DNA of 64,000 nt from Mesorhizobium sp. LMG 17147 (GTDB lineage: Bacteria; Pseudomonadota; Alphaproteobacteria; Rhizobiales; Rhizobiaceae). The notes beneath the pieces were generated by a model. That model was not told where the DNA came from and searched no databases. It saw nothing but the letters and a program-made list of their open reading frames with translations. Positions within the stretch are counted from its first letter, which is position 1. Every line of letters starts with the position of its first letter. This document shows, one piece after another, positions 25,934-35,494 of the stretch. A program made the translations under genes and the position numbers. The stretch spans positions 23,898 through 87,897 of the forward strand of contig NZ_JANCTC010000019.1 of assembly GCF_024297145.1 (NCBI RefSeq), in the 5' to 3' direction.

Positions 25934-26448
25934 CAGTTTCTAATACATGGGGGGCGATATCGTTCCCTGATATCGGGCGAGCGGGGTGCCGCCGTTCCTC
26001 TATCAGTGATGAGCGCTGCCAATATGGTCCGGCCGTCTTTGCAGCCCCGACAAAGGCGCGATGCGCCGAATGATCAACGCGCTCCCTGTCAAAACAGCGC
26101 CAGAAACAGGGCGCCCCCCTCGATCCGTCCTGATGCGGCCCGATGAACTGCGGGATATCAAATCAGCGGCCGACTATGGCCGCGATGACAGGACCATTCG
26201 TCGTTGAGCAAAGCGATATGGGATCGGGCGCCAGAGGGACGAGGTGCGCCCCATCGAAATTAGCCTGCCAGCCTTGGAAATGGTTGCATGGCGAATGGGA
26301 GGCGCTGGAGAGGCTGCGCGCCGGCGACAGATCAAATCGATGCTGCGGCCGCGCTCGAGTTTCAAACGGGCAACCGGCGTTGGAGACGGTCGCCGGCCGC
26401 TTCACGTAACGGCGCGGCGGGCGAACGCAGCCGCGTCACCCAGGGTAG
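25934..26448. other. About 500 bases without a recognisable gene
   Basis: No frame here has a family motif. A short stretch near 26290-26400 on the plus strand (GEWEALERLRAGDRSNR) looks weakly protein-like but is closed by a stop at 26407-26409. This appears to be decayed DNA. Confidence 0.35.
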
Positions 26449-26649
26449 CACATCGCCGTTCCGATCAAGTTCCTGCGCGACGATACGTCGGCCCGGTTCC
26501 TCGACAACCGCATATCCTCGTCGGGCGCCTCCATAGATTGGTTGAACCAACGACTGGAAAGGGTCGGTCTTTCGCGTTCCGTCAGAGTCGCAAGAGCGTG
26601 GGGTGAACGGTACTACATCCACCCGGCCAGACGCCATTCCAACCGCTGA
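26449..26649 (+). pseudogene. Unrecognised coding remnant without start codon
   Basis: A frame of 66 codons with strongly G/C-biased third positions encodes segments such as VPIKFLRDDTSARFLDNRIS, DWLNQRLERVGLS and GERYYIHP before a TGA. It begins right after a TAG and has no ATG or GTG at its head, so it looks like the 3' part of a broken gene. I do not recognise the family. Confidence 0.38.
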
Positions 26650-26705
26650 TCCGTCTCGACCGCTTTCGGCCGCCTCGGCCGTTTCGCTAGGTCGCTTCGC
26701 CCGGC

Positions 26706-26897
26706 TTATGGAAGTTCGATCTCGCCGTCCACCACGTGGTTGAGGCCGGTGCCTTCCGCCGTCAGCGTCATGCGGACCTTCAGCTTCTTGCCGCCGATTT
26801 GTCCTTCGCGCACCGTCTCCTCGATCTTGCGCTGGGAGGTGACGCCGACTTCCTTCAGGAACTTGCGGATCGACATGTTGACGGCGTCTTCGCTCAT
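26706..26897 (-). CDS. DUF6494 family protein
   Basis: A 63-residue cytoplasmic protein that matches my recollection of the DUF6494 family. It begins with the conserved MSIRKFLKEVGVTSQR-type segment (from residue 8), followed by IEETVREG, and ends in a short strand-rich tail (VRMTLTAEG, then DGEIEL). An AGGAGT ribosome site precedes the ATG. The function of the family is not known to me. It stands alone on the minus strand. Confidence 0.75.
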   Translation of the reverse strand: MSEDAVNMSIRKFLKEVGVTSQRKIEETVREGQIGGKKLKVRMTLTAEGTGLNHVVDGEIELP

Positions 26898-27118
26898 GGC
26901 GGAACTCCTCTGTATCCGGAAGGGATTGTAAGAGAAGGCAAGGGATCAAGGAAGCAGGACGGTGACGCACGGTTTTATAGAAATAGACCTGGATGACCAC
27001 TTTCTCCTTATTGCTAAGGGGCCGCCATTTAAGGACCAAATTCGCAACAATTTCCGCACCGCGTGGTTGCGATCGAAAAGCGACCCGGGATCACCTAGCT
27101 GTCGGTGGCGAAGTGGCG

Positions 27119-27544
27119 CTAAGTACGACCAGTCCTTGGGACCTCGTCCAGGAGATTTGGACCTTTGCTCGCTGGCAACTGACCCTCGGGCGTAAGCTTG
27201 TCCACTGCGTCGGGGAGTTCTCTAGTGAGCCGGTCGAGAAGCTCGTCGTGGGACAATCCTGTTTGCTCGGCAAGATCGTCCAATGTTTGCGGGTCGATTG
27301 CCTTCTCAACCTGTTCGCGCTGAACGGGCCGGTTTGATCCCTTGCTTACCCACGAATCAACTTCGTCGCCCGCACCCACATTTCTGAGGCGGTCCAGGAT
27401 GTCGCCGAGGCCGCCTGGGGGGCCAGCGCTAGCGTTGGGATCGGTCGATTTCCTGCCAGCGATCAACTCGCCGATCTTGTCCCTGTTCTTGTAGGCAAGC
27501 AGGCCGAGCAACGCTATGGCGACCTTTCCTATGTCAAGGCTCAT
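27119..27544 (-). CDS. YidB/DUF937 family protein
   Basis: A 141-residue protein. A short N-terminal hydrophobic stretch (VAIALLGLLAYKN) and a Gly/Pro-rich linker (GPPGGLGDILDRL) precede a helical domain. That domain includes VDSWVSKGSNRPV, LDDLAEQTGLSHDELLDRL and LPDAVDKLTPEG, the hallmark of YidB-like proteins. I chose the ATG at 27544 because AAGGAGA lies upstream. The family function is not established. It stands alone. Confidence 0.82.
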   Translation of the reverse strand: MSLDIGKVAIALLGLLAYKNRDKIGELIAGRKSTDPNASAGPPGGLGDILDRLRNVGAGDEVDSWVSKGSNRPVQREQVEKAIDPQTLDDLAEQTGLSHDELLDRLTRELPDAVDKLTPEGQLPASKGPNLLDEVPRTGRT

Positions 27545-28464
27545 TTCGCATCTCCTTCCACAAGAAAGCAAAAGCCATGCGCTTTTGAAAGGTTCCACGG
27601 TTCGGTCTCCCACCGGGAATTCCGGGCTATATTTAGCATCTGCGGAATTTTCGGCCTTTCGCGTGTTGGTACTTTGTACTCCGGCCAGACAGCAAATTGT
27701 GCCAGCTGCCGGTCGCACTTGGCCCGTCGGCTTCGTTCGGCGGGCTTTTCGTTGTCTTGGGTGGAAAACCCGCCTGCGACGATGGTTCGATCAGTAGCAC
27801 TATTCGCCCAGATCGGGCCTCGCATAGGAGAGCGCCGCTTGGCCATCGAGAAGCAAAGACACGACAGAGCGTACGTCAGATGCCGCACGGGCGCTGATCG
27901 ACGACGAGCGCACGGCACGAGACTTCAGCCGCTCGCCTCCGGGAGCAGCGGCTGAGGCTGAAACCACTTGGAACCACGCGATGGAGCAGCTTCGCAGTGA
28001 AATGGCGTTGTTGGCGGATCCGGGATATGGGTCGCGCTGGCCGCAGTTCTGGTTCGCTACGGAATCGTCGCTGCAATGCTTCCGGGGTAGTTCCCTACAG
28101 GTGGCAGTTTTTCGCGTTTCTTCGCGGCGAAACGTTTCGCTGCTAGGCTCAGAGATGATCCGGGGCCTCTTGGGAACTAAGGGTCCGCTTGCCAAATCCA
28201 GGAATGGCCGGCGGACCCCGTCAGCGCATGAAGGGACTTTTTATGCGCCAAATCTCCTCTCGAGATGACGCTACCAACAGGCAATGGCGAGGGTTGGTTC
28301 CCGCCGCATCCTGCGCACCGGACCATTGCGCGGCCAGGCCAGACTTAAGTCCTACGGTCTAGTGGTTTAAGCCTCTTCGAGGAACGTTCGTTGGTTGGCT
28401 CACGTTGTGGTGAGCTTGGGGCGATGAAGATTGCGTCCCGGCAAATTCCAACAAGGAGACAGCT
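27545..28464. other. About 900 bases without a recognisable gene
   Basis: Frames are open on both strands around 27674-28268, but none shows a domain, ribosome site or coding bias that I trust. A perfect six-base hairpin, GCTCAC with GTGAGC, lies at 28398-28415, just upstream of the DUF1236 gene. Confidence 0.4.
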
Positions 28465-28764
28465 ATGAGAATGCATCTTTCCACCGCAGCCGCGGGATTT
28501 TTGCTGCTGGCCGGCATTGGTGCCGCTGCTGCTCAGGACGTGATCATCGAACCGCAGCAGGAAACCGTCATCAAGGAATACGTGAAGAAGCAGCCGCTCG
28601 CATCGGTGAAAATCCCTGGAGTGGAGCTTAATATCGGCTCGCCCCTCCCAGATACCGTCGAGCTTCACGAGGTCCCCAACGTAAAATACCGTTACGTTGT
28701 GGTCGACGGCAGAACCGTCCTTGTCGATCCTGGCACACGCAAGATTGTCAAAGTCTACGACTGA
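28465..28764 (+). CDS. DUF1236-type small exported protein
   Basis: A 99-residue protein with a clear signal peptide (MRMHLSTAAAGFLLLAG, cleavage near AAAAQD at residues 21-25). The mature part has VIKEYVKKQPLASV, VGSPLP-like turns and YRYVVVDGRTVLVDPGTRKIV, which match the DUF1236 pattern of rhizobial periplasmic proteins. An AAGGAGACAG ribosome site lies upstream. Its function is unknown. It appears to be monocistronic. Confidence 0.75.
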   Translation: MRMHLSTAAAGFLLLAGIGAAAAQDVIIEPQQETVIKEYVKKQPLASVKIPGVELNIGSPLPDTVELHEVPNVKYRYVVVDGRTVLVDPGTRKIVKVYD

Positions 28765-28944
28765 TCTGATCTTGGGAGCGCTGGCCCGGATAGCGGTGGC
28801 AATCGTCAATAGTCCGGGTCAGCAGCTCCACAGGGGGCGACCGTTCTTGGTGATGATGACCGGACGGGCGGGCGCTACGTGCAAATGGACATATTCGTGC
28901 CTAGCGGCGGCTCGCCGCCGCAACCGGCGCGACTTCGAGGAATG

Positions 28945-29625
28945 TTACTTCAGCAGTTTGATCAGCACTGCGAAAGCCGCGTCGATGTCGGCGCGAACCG
29001 CCGCCCGAACCGCTTCCGCATTGCGGTCTCGCAGAGCTGCAAACATCTGCTGATGGTGCTGGTTGGCGGTCGAATAGTTTCCAGAATCGTGCAGCATGTT
29101 GAAATAGGGGCTGATCTGCAACCACAGGTTCTCGATGATGCTGAGCATGTTTTCCGAGCCCGCGGCCCGGTAGATGGAAAAGTGAAAAGCGTAATTGGCC
29201 CTGAGATAGGATTTTACGTCTCCGGCGGCATTGGCCTGCTCGAGTGCCTCCAGATGCTGCCCCAGCAGCATCACGCCGTGATCGTCAATGCGTTCTGCGG
29301 CCCATGCGGCGGCGATCGCCTCGATCTCAAACCTGACGTTCCTGAGATCGATGAGTCGCGCGCGGCTTAATGCCGGGATACCGATCGAACGGCCCGAAAC
29401 CACCATCAATGCGTTGGCAGCGCTCAGACGCCGCAGTGCCTCCCTAACCGGCATCGGGCTGACGCCAAAAGCATCGGCAAGGCTCTGCACCGTCACCATT
29501 TCACCTGGAACGATACTGCCATCGAGGATCAACTCGGTAACGTGCCGGTAGACCCTGTCCTGCAGGGTTTCCCTGGACAGCGGCGTGATTTCAACGCCCG
29601 GCTTCCTGAATGCCGCCCCAGCCAT
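28945..29625 (-). CDS. GntR-family regulator with FCD domain
   Basis: A 226-residue FadR-subfamily regulator. The N-terminal winged helix (LQDRVYRHVTELILDGSIVP, then LADAFGVSPMPVREALRRL) is followed by the all-helical FCD domain with metal- or ligand-site histidines (NYAFHFSIYRAAG and NQHHQQM). The ATG at 29625 is preferred over a TTG at 29634 because GGGAAGG lies nine bases upstream. It is divergent from the operon at 29857-38315 and probably represses it in response to a sugar acid or related intermediate. Confidence 0.87.
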   Translation of the reverse strand: MAGAAFRKPGVEITPLSRETLQDRVYRHVTELILDGSIVPGEMVTVQSLADAFGVSPMPVREALRRLSAANALMVVSGRSIGIPALSRARLIDLRNVRFEIEAIAAAWAAERIDDHGVMLLGQHLEALEQANAAGDVKSYLRANYAFHFSIYRAAGSENMLSIIENLWLQISPYFNMLHDSGNYSTANQHHQQMFAALRDRNAEAVRAAVRADIDAAFAVLIKLLK

Positions 29626-29751
29626 TTGTGCCAACCTTCCCCCATTCGGGCGACGCTTTCGTCATACCCGGCGCTTTTGCCGGGAATGCAAGGTTCGAAT
29701 TGCCGCGTCAAGCGCCCGCGTGTCTAGCTTTGCCTCTCAGTCATTTCATCA

Positions 29752-29775
29752 TTGATCTTTGATCAAATCATGATA
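29752..29775. promoter_or_regulatory. Candidate GntR operator around TTTGATCAAA
   Basis: The perfect palindrome TTTGATCAAA (29758-29767) is flanked by a second TTGATC (29752-29757) and by ATCATGAT (29767-29774), in the divergent promoter region between the FCD regulator and the binding-protein gene. Its position and symmetry suit the adjacent GntR protein. The assignment is inferred. Confidence 0.42.
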
Positions 29776-29856
29776 CGGTCAGCCGCATCGAATGACAAGG
29801 CGTACGTCTCGTGCCCTTGGGAGGCATTCGGTCGTCTGAACTGGGAGGAGTTTCGA

Positions 29857-30984
29857 ATGGGTATCGGATCGAAGGCCCGGCGGCTCGCGCTGCTTGCCGG
29901 CATGGCTGTTTGCGCTTTTGGGATGTCCGGCGCCGAAGCGGCCGGAAGGCACAAGATATTTCTCAGCATGAGCTTCATCGGCAATGATTGGCAGGCCGAG
30001 GCGGCCAACATGGTCAAGGCAATGGCCTCGCACAAGAGCATGGTCGACAAGGTAGACCTTCAGGTCCAGGTGGCGGGGCCGAACGCACAGCGCCAGATCC
30101 AGCAGATCAATGCCATGGTCCAGGCTGGCGCCGAAGCCATCGTGATCTTCCCGATTTCACCGACAGCCCTCAACCAGGTGGTGAAGAACGCATGCGAAAA
30201 GGGCGTGAAAGTGTTTGCCTATGATGCCGAGATCACGGAGCCTTGCGCCTACAATGTCCATATCGACCAGGAGGAGGCTGGCCGCGTAACGGCGGAGTGG
30301 CTGGTTAAGAAGCTCAATGGCAGGGGCAACATCATCGCGGTGACCGGCGTTCCTGGCACCTCGGTCGATGATCTGCGCACCAAGGCCGCGAAGGAGGTGT
30401 TTGCCAAGCACCCCGACATCAAGATCGTCGGCGAGGCTGTCGGCATGTGGAGCCAGGCGGTGGCGCGTACCGAACTTTCCAAGATATTGGCGACGCGCAG
30501 CTGGGACGACATCAACGGGTTATGGATGCAGGTCGGCTGCTTCACCGCCAATTCCATGCAGCTCGAGGCCGGCAAGAAGAGCAGCGAACTCCTGCCTTGC
30601 GCAGGCGAGGGTTCGAATGGCGGGCGTATCCAGATGCTGCCGGAGGGCACGGAGGTCGAGGGCGCGACCTCTCCCTATGCGCCGCTCGGCGCCCCGCGCA
30701 TTTCCTACGCATCGCCGCCTTATTCCGGGGCGCTCGCTCTCAAGCTTGCCGTCGAAGCACTTGAAGGCAAGGACGTTGCCAAGAAGACGATCCTGCCGCT
30801 GCCGGTCGTCACCAACGAGACGATAAAGCTTTGCGACGAGGGCACCTGGGCGGAGATGAAGGCTGGTTGCAACGCGTTCAAACCGTCGCTGGTCTCGAAC
30901 CCAGGCTGGTTCGCCTCGATCTTCTCCGATCAGACACCTGAAATCGGTCTCGCAGCAGCTCTTGTAGGCCAGCCCGAGGAGTAG
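29857..30984 (+). CDS. CUT2 sugar ABC transporter substrate-binding protein (system C)
   Basis: A 375-residue periplasmic binding protein. The signal peptide is clear (GSKARRLALLAGMAVCAFGM, cleavage near AEAAG). The Peripla_BP_4 fold shows in INAMVQAGAEAIVIFP, VKVFAYDAEI and a GVPGTSVDD loop. The ATG at 29857 follows GGGAGGAG. It is the first gene of the operon that continues to 38315. It is longer than the usual ribose-binding protein, with several Cys in the second lobe. The ligand is likely a sugar or sugar acid handled by the enzymes downstream. Confidence 0.9.
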   Translation: MGIGSKARRLALLAGMAVCAFGMSGAEAAGRHKIFLSMSFIGNDWQAEAANMVKAMASHKSMVDKVDLQVQVAGPNAQRQIQQINAMVQAGAEAIVIFPISPTALNQVVKNACEKGVKVFAYDAEITEPCAYNVHIDQEEAGRVTAEWLVKKLNGRGNIIAVTGVPGTSVDDLRTKAAKEVFAKHPDIKIVGEAVGMWSQAVARTELSKILATRSWDDINGLWMQVGCFTANSMQLEAGKKSSELLPCAGEGSNGGRIQMLPEGTEVEGATSPYAPLGAPRISYASPPYSGALALKLAVEALEGKDVAKKTILPLPVVTNETIKLCDEGTWAEMKAGCNAFKPSLVSNPGWFASIFSDQTPEIGLAAALVGQPEE

Positions 30985-31056
30985 GCACTCCGAAAGTGGG
31001 CGTGGGGTGCTTGCGAGGCGCTCCACGCACCTTTCATGCAGGCCGGGACTGGGATC

Positions 31057-32595
31057 ATGATGTCAGCGCATTCGACAGCGGTCGGCATAGAGGGCGTCCG
31101 CAAGGCATTTGGCGCAACAGTCGCCCTCGATGGCGTTTCCTTCGAGATCGCTTCCGGCAGCGTGCATGCCTTGCTTGGCGAGAACGGTGCGGGCAAGTCC
31201 ACGCTCGTCAAGCTGCTGTCGGGGCTGGTGCGGCCCGACGACGGGCAAATCACCCTGTCAGGCGAACCGGCGCCACTCGGTTCGCCGCGGGCCGCGCATG
31301 CCAAAGGCGTCCAGACAGCCTTCCAGGAAATGACCCTGGTACGCGATCTCAGCGTTCTCGACAACATGTTGCTGCCTTACGCGCCCGTTGGCCCAGTCGG
31401 CTTGACAAGGCGGTTGAGCGCGCGTAGGGCAGTCCGCAAGCACATCTCCGATCTGGAGTTTACGGTCGATCTCGATGCCGAGGTAGCGACTCTAGATCTC
31501 GCCATCCGCCAGAAGATCGAAATCGCGCGCGCGCTCTATCGCAAGCCGCGCATCCTACTGCTCGACGAGCCGACCTCGACGCTGTCGGGTGGCGATGTCG
31601 AGTGGCTTGCCGCGATCATCGCGCGGTTGAAAGCGGCCGGTACAACGGTCGTGTTCATCACCCATCGCATGCGCGAGGTGCGGGCTTTCTGCGACACGCT
31701 GACCATTCTCAGGAACGGCCACCACATCGTCACCGCGCCGGTTGCCGACGTTTCGGATGGTGAGGTGATCGAAAAAATCATCGGCCGCAGCATCGCCCAG
31801 ACCTTCCCGCCGAAACCAGAAGGCGAGGCCGCCTTTGGTCCGCCGGTGCTCGGCGTGCGCGATCTCAAAGCCGGGAGGAAGCTCGACGGCATCGATTTCG
31901 ACCTGCGCAAGGGCGAGATCCTCGGCGTTGCCGGATTGCAGGGCATGGGTCAGCTCGACCTGTTCCTCGCCTGTTTCGGCATGGCCGAGATCGAGCGCGG
32001 CCACATTCTGGTCGACGGGCGCCAAGTGTGGCTCGGCTCGCCCGCGGATGCGCTCAAGCCCAATATGGCAATCGGGCTGGTGCCGGAGGACCGCAAAACC
32101 GAAGGCCTGTTCCTGAAACTCTCGGGCCGGCAGAATGCATCGCTGCCGGTCGTGGCGCGCTTCACCCGTTATGGCCTGATCAGAACAGACGAGGAGGCAA
32201 AGGCCGTACAGTCCGCCTTCTCGACCGTGGAGGTCGACCGCAGTGCCTTGTGGACGAGGGCTGGGGCCTTCTCGGGCGGCAACCAGCAAAAGATAGCCAT
32301 TGCCAAATGGCTCGTCGCCGAAAGCCGGATCCTGCTGCTTTTCGATCCGACCCGGGGCATTGACGTGGGGACCAAGCACGAGCTCTACGTGATGATGCGC
32401 GACTATGTGGCGGCCGGCGGCTCGATCCTTCTGCATTCAACCGAGATTCCCGAGCTGGTCCATCAATGCGACCGGGTGCTCGTGCTTTATGACGGCCATC
32501 TGGTGGCTGAGCTTGCCGGCGACGAGATCACCGAAGGCGCGATCATGCGGCCGGCGCTTGGCCACCGGGACGTGGTCCGGGAGGCGGCGCAATGA
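31057..32595 (+). CDS. CUT2 sugar ABC transporter ATP-binding protein (system C)
   Basis: A tandem ABC ATPase of 512 residues. Cassette one has GENGAGKST, a degenerate signature (LDLAIRQKIEIA) and LLDEPTST. Cassette two has a P-loop that has lost the Lys (GLQGMGQLD), a good FSGGNQQK signature and a Walker B ending LLFDPT. Loss of the second P-loop is common in CUT2 ATPases. The start is one of two adjacent ATGs at 31057 and 31060. The stop overlaps the permease start as ATGA. Confidence 0.9.
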   Translation: MMSAHSTAVGIEGVRKAFGATVALDGVSFEIASGSVHALLGENGAGKSTLVKLLSGLVRPDDGQITLSGEPAPLGSPRAAHAKGVQTAFQEMTLVRDLSVLDNMLLPYAPVGPVGLTRRLSARRAVRKHISDLEFTVDLDAEVATLDLAIRQKIEIARALYRKPRILLLDEPTSTLSGGDVEWLAAIIARLKAAGTTVVFITHRMREVRAFCDTLTILRNGHHIVTAPVADVSDGEVIEKIIGRSIAQTFPPKPEGEAAFGPPVLGVRDLKAGRKLDGIDFDLRKGEILGVAGLQGMGQLDLFLACFGMAEIERGHILVDGRQVWLGSPADALKPNMAIGLVPEDRKTEGLFLKLSGRQNASLPVVARFTRYGLIRTDEEAKAVQSAFSTVEVDRSALWTRAGAFSGGNQQKIAIAKWLVAESRILLLFDPTRGIDVGTKHELYVMMRDYVAAGGSILLHSTEIPELVHQCDRVLVLYDGHLVAELAGDEITEGAIMRPALGHRDVVREAAQ

Positions 32596-34664
32596 GTGTG
32601 ACGAGCCTGGCCGCCGCGGCACCGGCCGCGACATTGGCGCGGCTCCTCGCGCGGCATCGCGGCGCCATCATCGCGGCGATCGTCTTTGCCCTGCTCCTGC
32701 TGGTCGTCGATCTGGTCAGTGCCGGGCAGCTCACCTATTTCGACATTTCGTTCCTGTCGAGCGGCGGCGCCACTTCCGCACTGGCAGCGATCGGCCAGAC
32801 CCTGGTCATTCTGTCCGGCGGTTTCGACCTGTCCGCCGGCGCGGTGATCTCGCTGGTCAATGTCGTCCTGGCAAACGGCATGGATCCGATGGCGACCGGC
32901 ACCAGTGTCGCGCTGTGGACTTTGGCCGGAATTGGGGTCGGCATGCTGGTCGGCGCCTTCAACGGCTTCTTCATTGCCGTCCTGCGCATGCAGCCTATCG
33001 TCGTCACGCTGTCGACCATGTTCATCCTGCAGGGGGTAACGCTGCTGGTCATGGACAAGCCCGGCGGCTTTGTCTCGCCCGATCTTGGTGCCTTCTATCT
33101 CGGTGATGCTATCGCCGGCTGGATACCGATGCCGCTGGTGGTCATCGGCGTCGTCCTGCTCGGCTGGTTCTGGCTCAAAGGCACACGCTTCGGGACGGCG
33201 CTTTATGCCGTCGGCAGCGATCCGGACGCAGCCGCCTCGGTCGGCGTGCGGGTCGTTCTCGTACGCTTCCTGGTCTATGTCATTGCCGGCGGCTGCTATG
33301 GGCTTGCCGGCGTTTTCATCAGCGCCCAGACCGGCAGCGGCGATCCGCTGGTCGGCAACCCGTTGTTGCTGTCGATGTTCGCGGCGGTCGTCGTCGGCGG
33401 TACAAGGCTGGGCGGCGGTCAAGGTGGGCCCGTCGGAACTGTCTTCGGCGCCTACATCCTGATGATGGTCGTCAATATCCTGCTCGTGCTCAACGTCTCG
33501 GCCTACTATTCGACGATCGCCGAAGGCACGATCCTGATCCTTGCCGTGCTTGCCGGCTCGCTGTCGCACGACTCCGTGCTTGCCCGCCAACTGCGTGCGC
33601 TGCGGGCTCGGCTGGCCGCGTGGCGGGCCGGAATGCTGCCCTCGCAGATCGATCGCACCGACCGGCGACTGGGAATTGCGCGGGGCAGCGCCGGCGAGCA
33701 GCAGGTGCCGCAGCCGGCCTTCCATGTCCGTAACGCCGAGACGCTGCGTTACGCGCTGCCGGCCTATGTCTGTCTTGCCATTGTCGTGATCGTCACGCAG
33801 ATCTGGCTCGGACGGGCCATCGCCAATTTTGGTTACTGGAATTCGCTGTTCGTGCTGTCGAGTTTCCTTGCCATCCTGGCGCTTGGGCAAGGCAGCGTGA
33901 TTCTTACCGGCGGACTTGACCTGTCAGTGCCGTGGATGATCGGCCTGTCGGGCATCCTGCTTGCCGGTATGGTCAACGGATCCGACGCTGCACTTGCCTA
34001 TGCGCTGCCGGCGGTGCTCGCTGTCGCTTGCTTGATCGGTCTCGCCAACGGCATCGGTGTCGTTTTTCTCGGCATCTCGCCAATTGTTATGACGCTGGCC
34101 ACCAACGGCATTCTGCAAGGGTTCGCTTTGCTCTACTCGCAAGGCACGCCGGCCGGCTTCTCCTCGCCGATGCTGCGCTGGTTCATGACCGGCAAGGTAT
34201 TCGCCATCACGCCGGTGGTGCTGTTCATGATCGCCTTCGTCGTCTTTGCCGTGCTGCTGCTCGGCCGCACCGCTTTCGGCCGCCGCGTCTACGGTATCGG
34301 CAACAGCCTGCGCGCAGCCCAGCTCTCCGGCATAGCGGTCGGTCGCACGCTCATCCTCGTCTATGTGCTGTCGGCAGTCTGCGCGGCGCTGGTCGGCATC
34401 ATGCTGACCGGCTTTTCCGGCCAGGCCAGCCTCGGTATGGGCGACGATTATCTGCTGCCCTCCATCGCCGTCGTCGTGGTCGGCGGTGCGCTGATCACCG
34501 GCGGGCGCGGCCATTATCTCGGCATGCTGGGCGGGGTGCTGCTCCTGACCGCGTTGCAGATGCTGCTCGCCGGCACGACGCTTCCTTATGCGACGCGGGC
34601 GATCCTGTTCGGGCTGGTGGTGCTCGGTGCCGTCATGGCGCTGCGTGAAAGGCGGATTCAGTGA
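32592..34664 (+). CDS. Fused double CUT2 permease (system C)
   Basis: A 690-residue protein that contains two complete RbsC-type permease domains in tandem. The first (about 20-320) has SGGFDLSAGA and GGTRLGGGQGG. The second (about 385-685) has TGGLDLSVPW and GGALITGGRGH. A soluble linker rich in charged residues (about 325-375, containing QIDRTDRRLG) joins them. There is no stop or frame change between the halves. Ordinary family members are about 330 residues and work as dimers, so this polypeptide probably supplies both membrane halves of the importer. Confidence 0.92.
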   Translation: MSVTSLAAAAPAATLARLLARHRGAIIAAIVFALLLLVVDLVSAGQLTYFDISFLSSGGATSALAAIGQTLVILSGGFDLSAGAVISLVNVVLANGMDPMATGTSVALWTLAGIGVGMLVGAFNGFFIAVLRMQPIVVTLSTMFILQGVTLLVMDKPGGFVSPDLGAFYLGDAIAGWIPMPLVVIGVVLLGWFWLKGTRFGTALYAVGSDPDAAASVGVRVVLVRFLVYVIAGGCYGLAGVFISAQTGSGDPLVGNPLLLSMFAAVVVGGTRLGGGQGGPVGTVFGAYILMMVVNILLVLNVSAYYSTIAEGTILILAVLAGSLSHDSVLARQLRALRARLAAWRAGMLPSQIDRTDRRLGIARGSAGEQQVPQPAFHVRNAETLRYALPAYVCLAIVVIVTQIWLGRAIANFGYWNSLFVLSSFLAILALGQGSVILTGGLDLSVPWMIGLSGILLAGMVNGSDAALAYALPAVLAVACLIGLANGIGVVFLGISPIVMTLATNGILQGFALLYSQGTPAGFSSPMLRWFMTGKVFAITPVVLFMIAFVVFAVLLLGRTAFGRRVYGIGNSLRAAQLSGIAVGRTLILVYVLSAVCAALVGIMLTGFSGQASLGMGDDYLLPSIAVVVVGGALITGGRGHYLGMLGGVLLLTALQMLLAGTTLPYATRAILFGLVVLGAVMALRERRIQ

Positions 34665-34677
34665 AAGGGATGGGACA

Positions 34678-35484
34678 ATGAGCTCAAGCGCACCGGCATC
34701 GGCGGACGAATTCCTGACGGGGCTCAAAGGCCAGCGCGTGCTGGTCACGGCGGGCGCCGGCGGCATCGGCTTTGCCATTGCAGAGACACTGTCGCGGCTC
34801 GGCGCGCGTGTCGTGATCTGCGATATTTCGGACGAGGCATTGGCGTCCGCTCCGAAAAGGATTGCCCTTGCCGCTGCGGTCAAGGCCGACGTTTCGCGCG
34901 ACGACGATGTCGACCGGCTGTTCGAGACTATCAAGGAGAAGCTCGGCGGGCTCGACGCCCTGATCAACAATGCCGGCATTGCCGGGCCGACCGGCGGCGT
35001 CGATGAGATCGATCCGGCAGACTGGCGGCGTTGCATAGATATCTGCCTGACCGGCCAGTTCCTGTGCGCGCGGCGTGCCGTGCCGCTGATCAAGGCGGCG
35101 GGCGGCGGCTCGATCGTCTCGATGTCTTCGGCCGCCGGCCGCCATGGCTACGCGTTCCGAACGCCGTACTCGGCTGCCAAGTTCGGCGTTGTCGGCCTGA
35201 CCCAGAGTCTTGCAAAGGAACTCGGACCGCATGGCATCAGGGTCAATGCCATCTTGCCCGGCATCATCGAAGGGCCGCGCATCGACAAGGTCATTGCCGA
35301 CCGGGCAAAGCAGCTCGGCGTTTCAAACGAGGAGATGACACAACGCTATCTGCAGAACATCTCGCTGCGCCGCATGACCAGCCCATACGATGTCGCGGCA
35401 ATGGTGGCCTTCCTGCTTTCCGATGCGGGCATCAACATTTCCGGCCAGTCGCTTGGCGTCGACGGCAACGTCGAGACACTCTGA
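34678..35484 (+). CDS. SDR family dehydrogenase (catabolic operon C)
   Basis: A 268-residue SDR with TAGAGGIG, NNAGIAGP, a Ser in SMSSAAG, YSAAK and a C-terminal LGVDGN. It starts 13 bases after the permease. Its place between the importer and the 3-hydroxyacid dehydrogenase suggests that it oxidises the incoming sugar, probably at C1 to a lactone, or a secondary hydroxyl of a later acid. The assignment of the step is inference. Confidence 0.85.
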   Translation: MSSSAPASADEFLTGLKGQRVLVTAGAGGIGFAIAETLSRLGARVVICDISDEALASAPKRIALAAAVKADVSRDDDVDRLFETIKEKLGGLDALINNAGIAGPTGGVDEIDPADWRRCIDICLTGQFLCARRAVPLIKAAGGGSIVSMSSAAGRHGYAFRTPYSAAKFGVVGLTQSLAKELGPHGIRVNAILPGIIEGPRIDKVIADRAKQLGVSNEEMTQRYLQNISLRRMTSPYDVAAMVAFLLSDAGINISGQSLGVDGNVETL

Positions 35485-35494
35485 GGGGGAGATC

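Noticed and set aside
32487..33890. Minus-strand frame of 467 codons
   Set aside because: It is antisense to the fused permease. Its composition (Asp/Arg/Gln/His-rich) is typical of shadows of membrane-protein genes.
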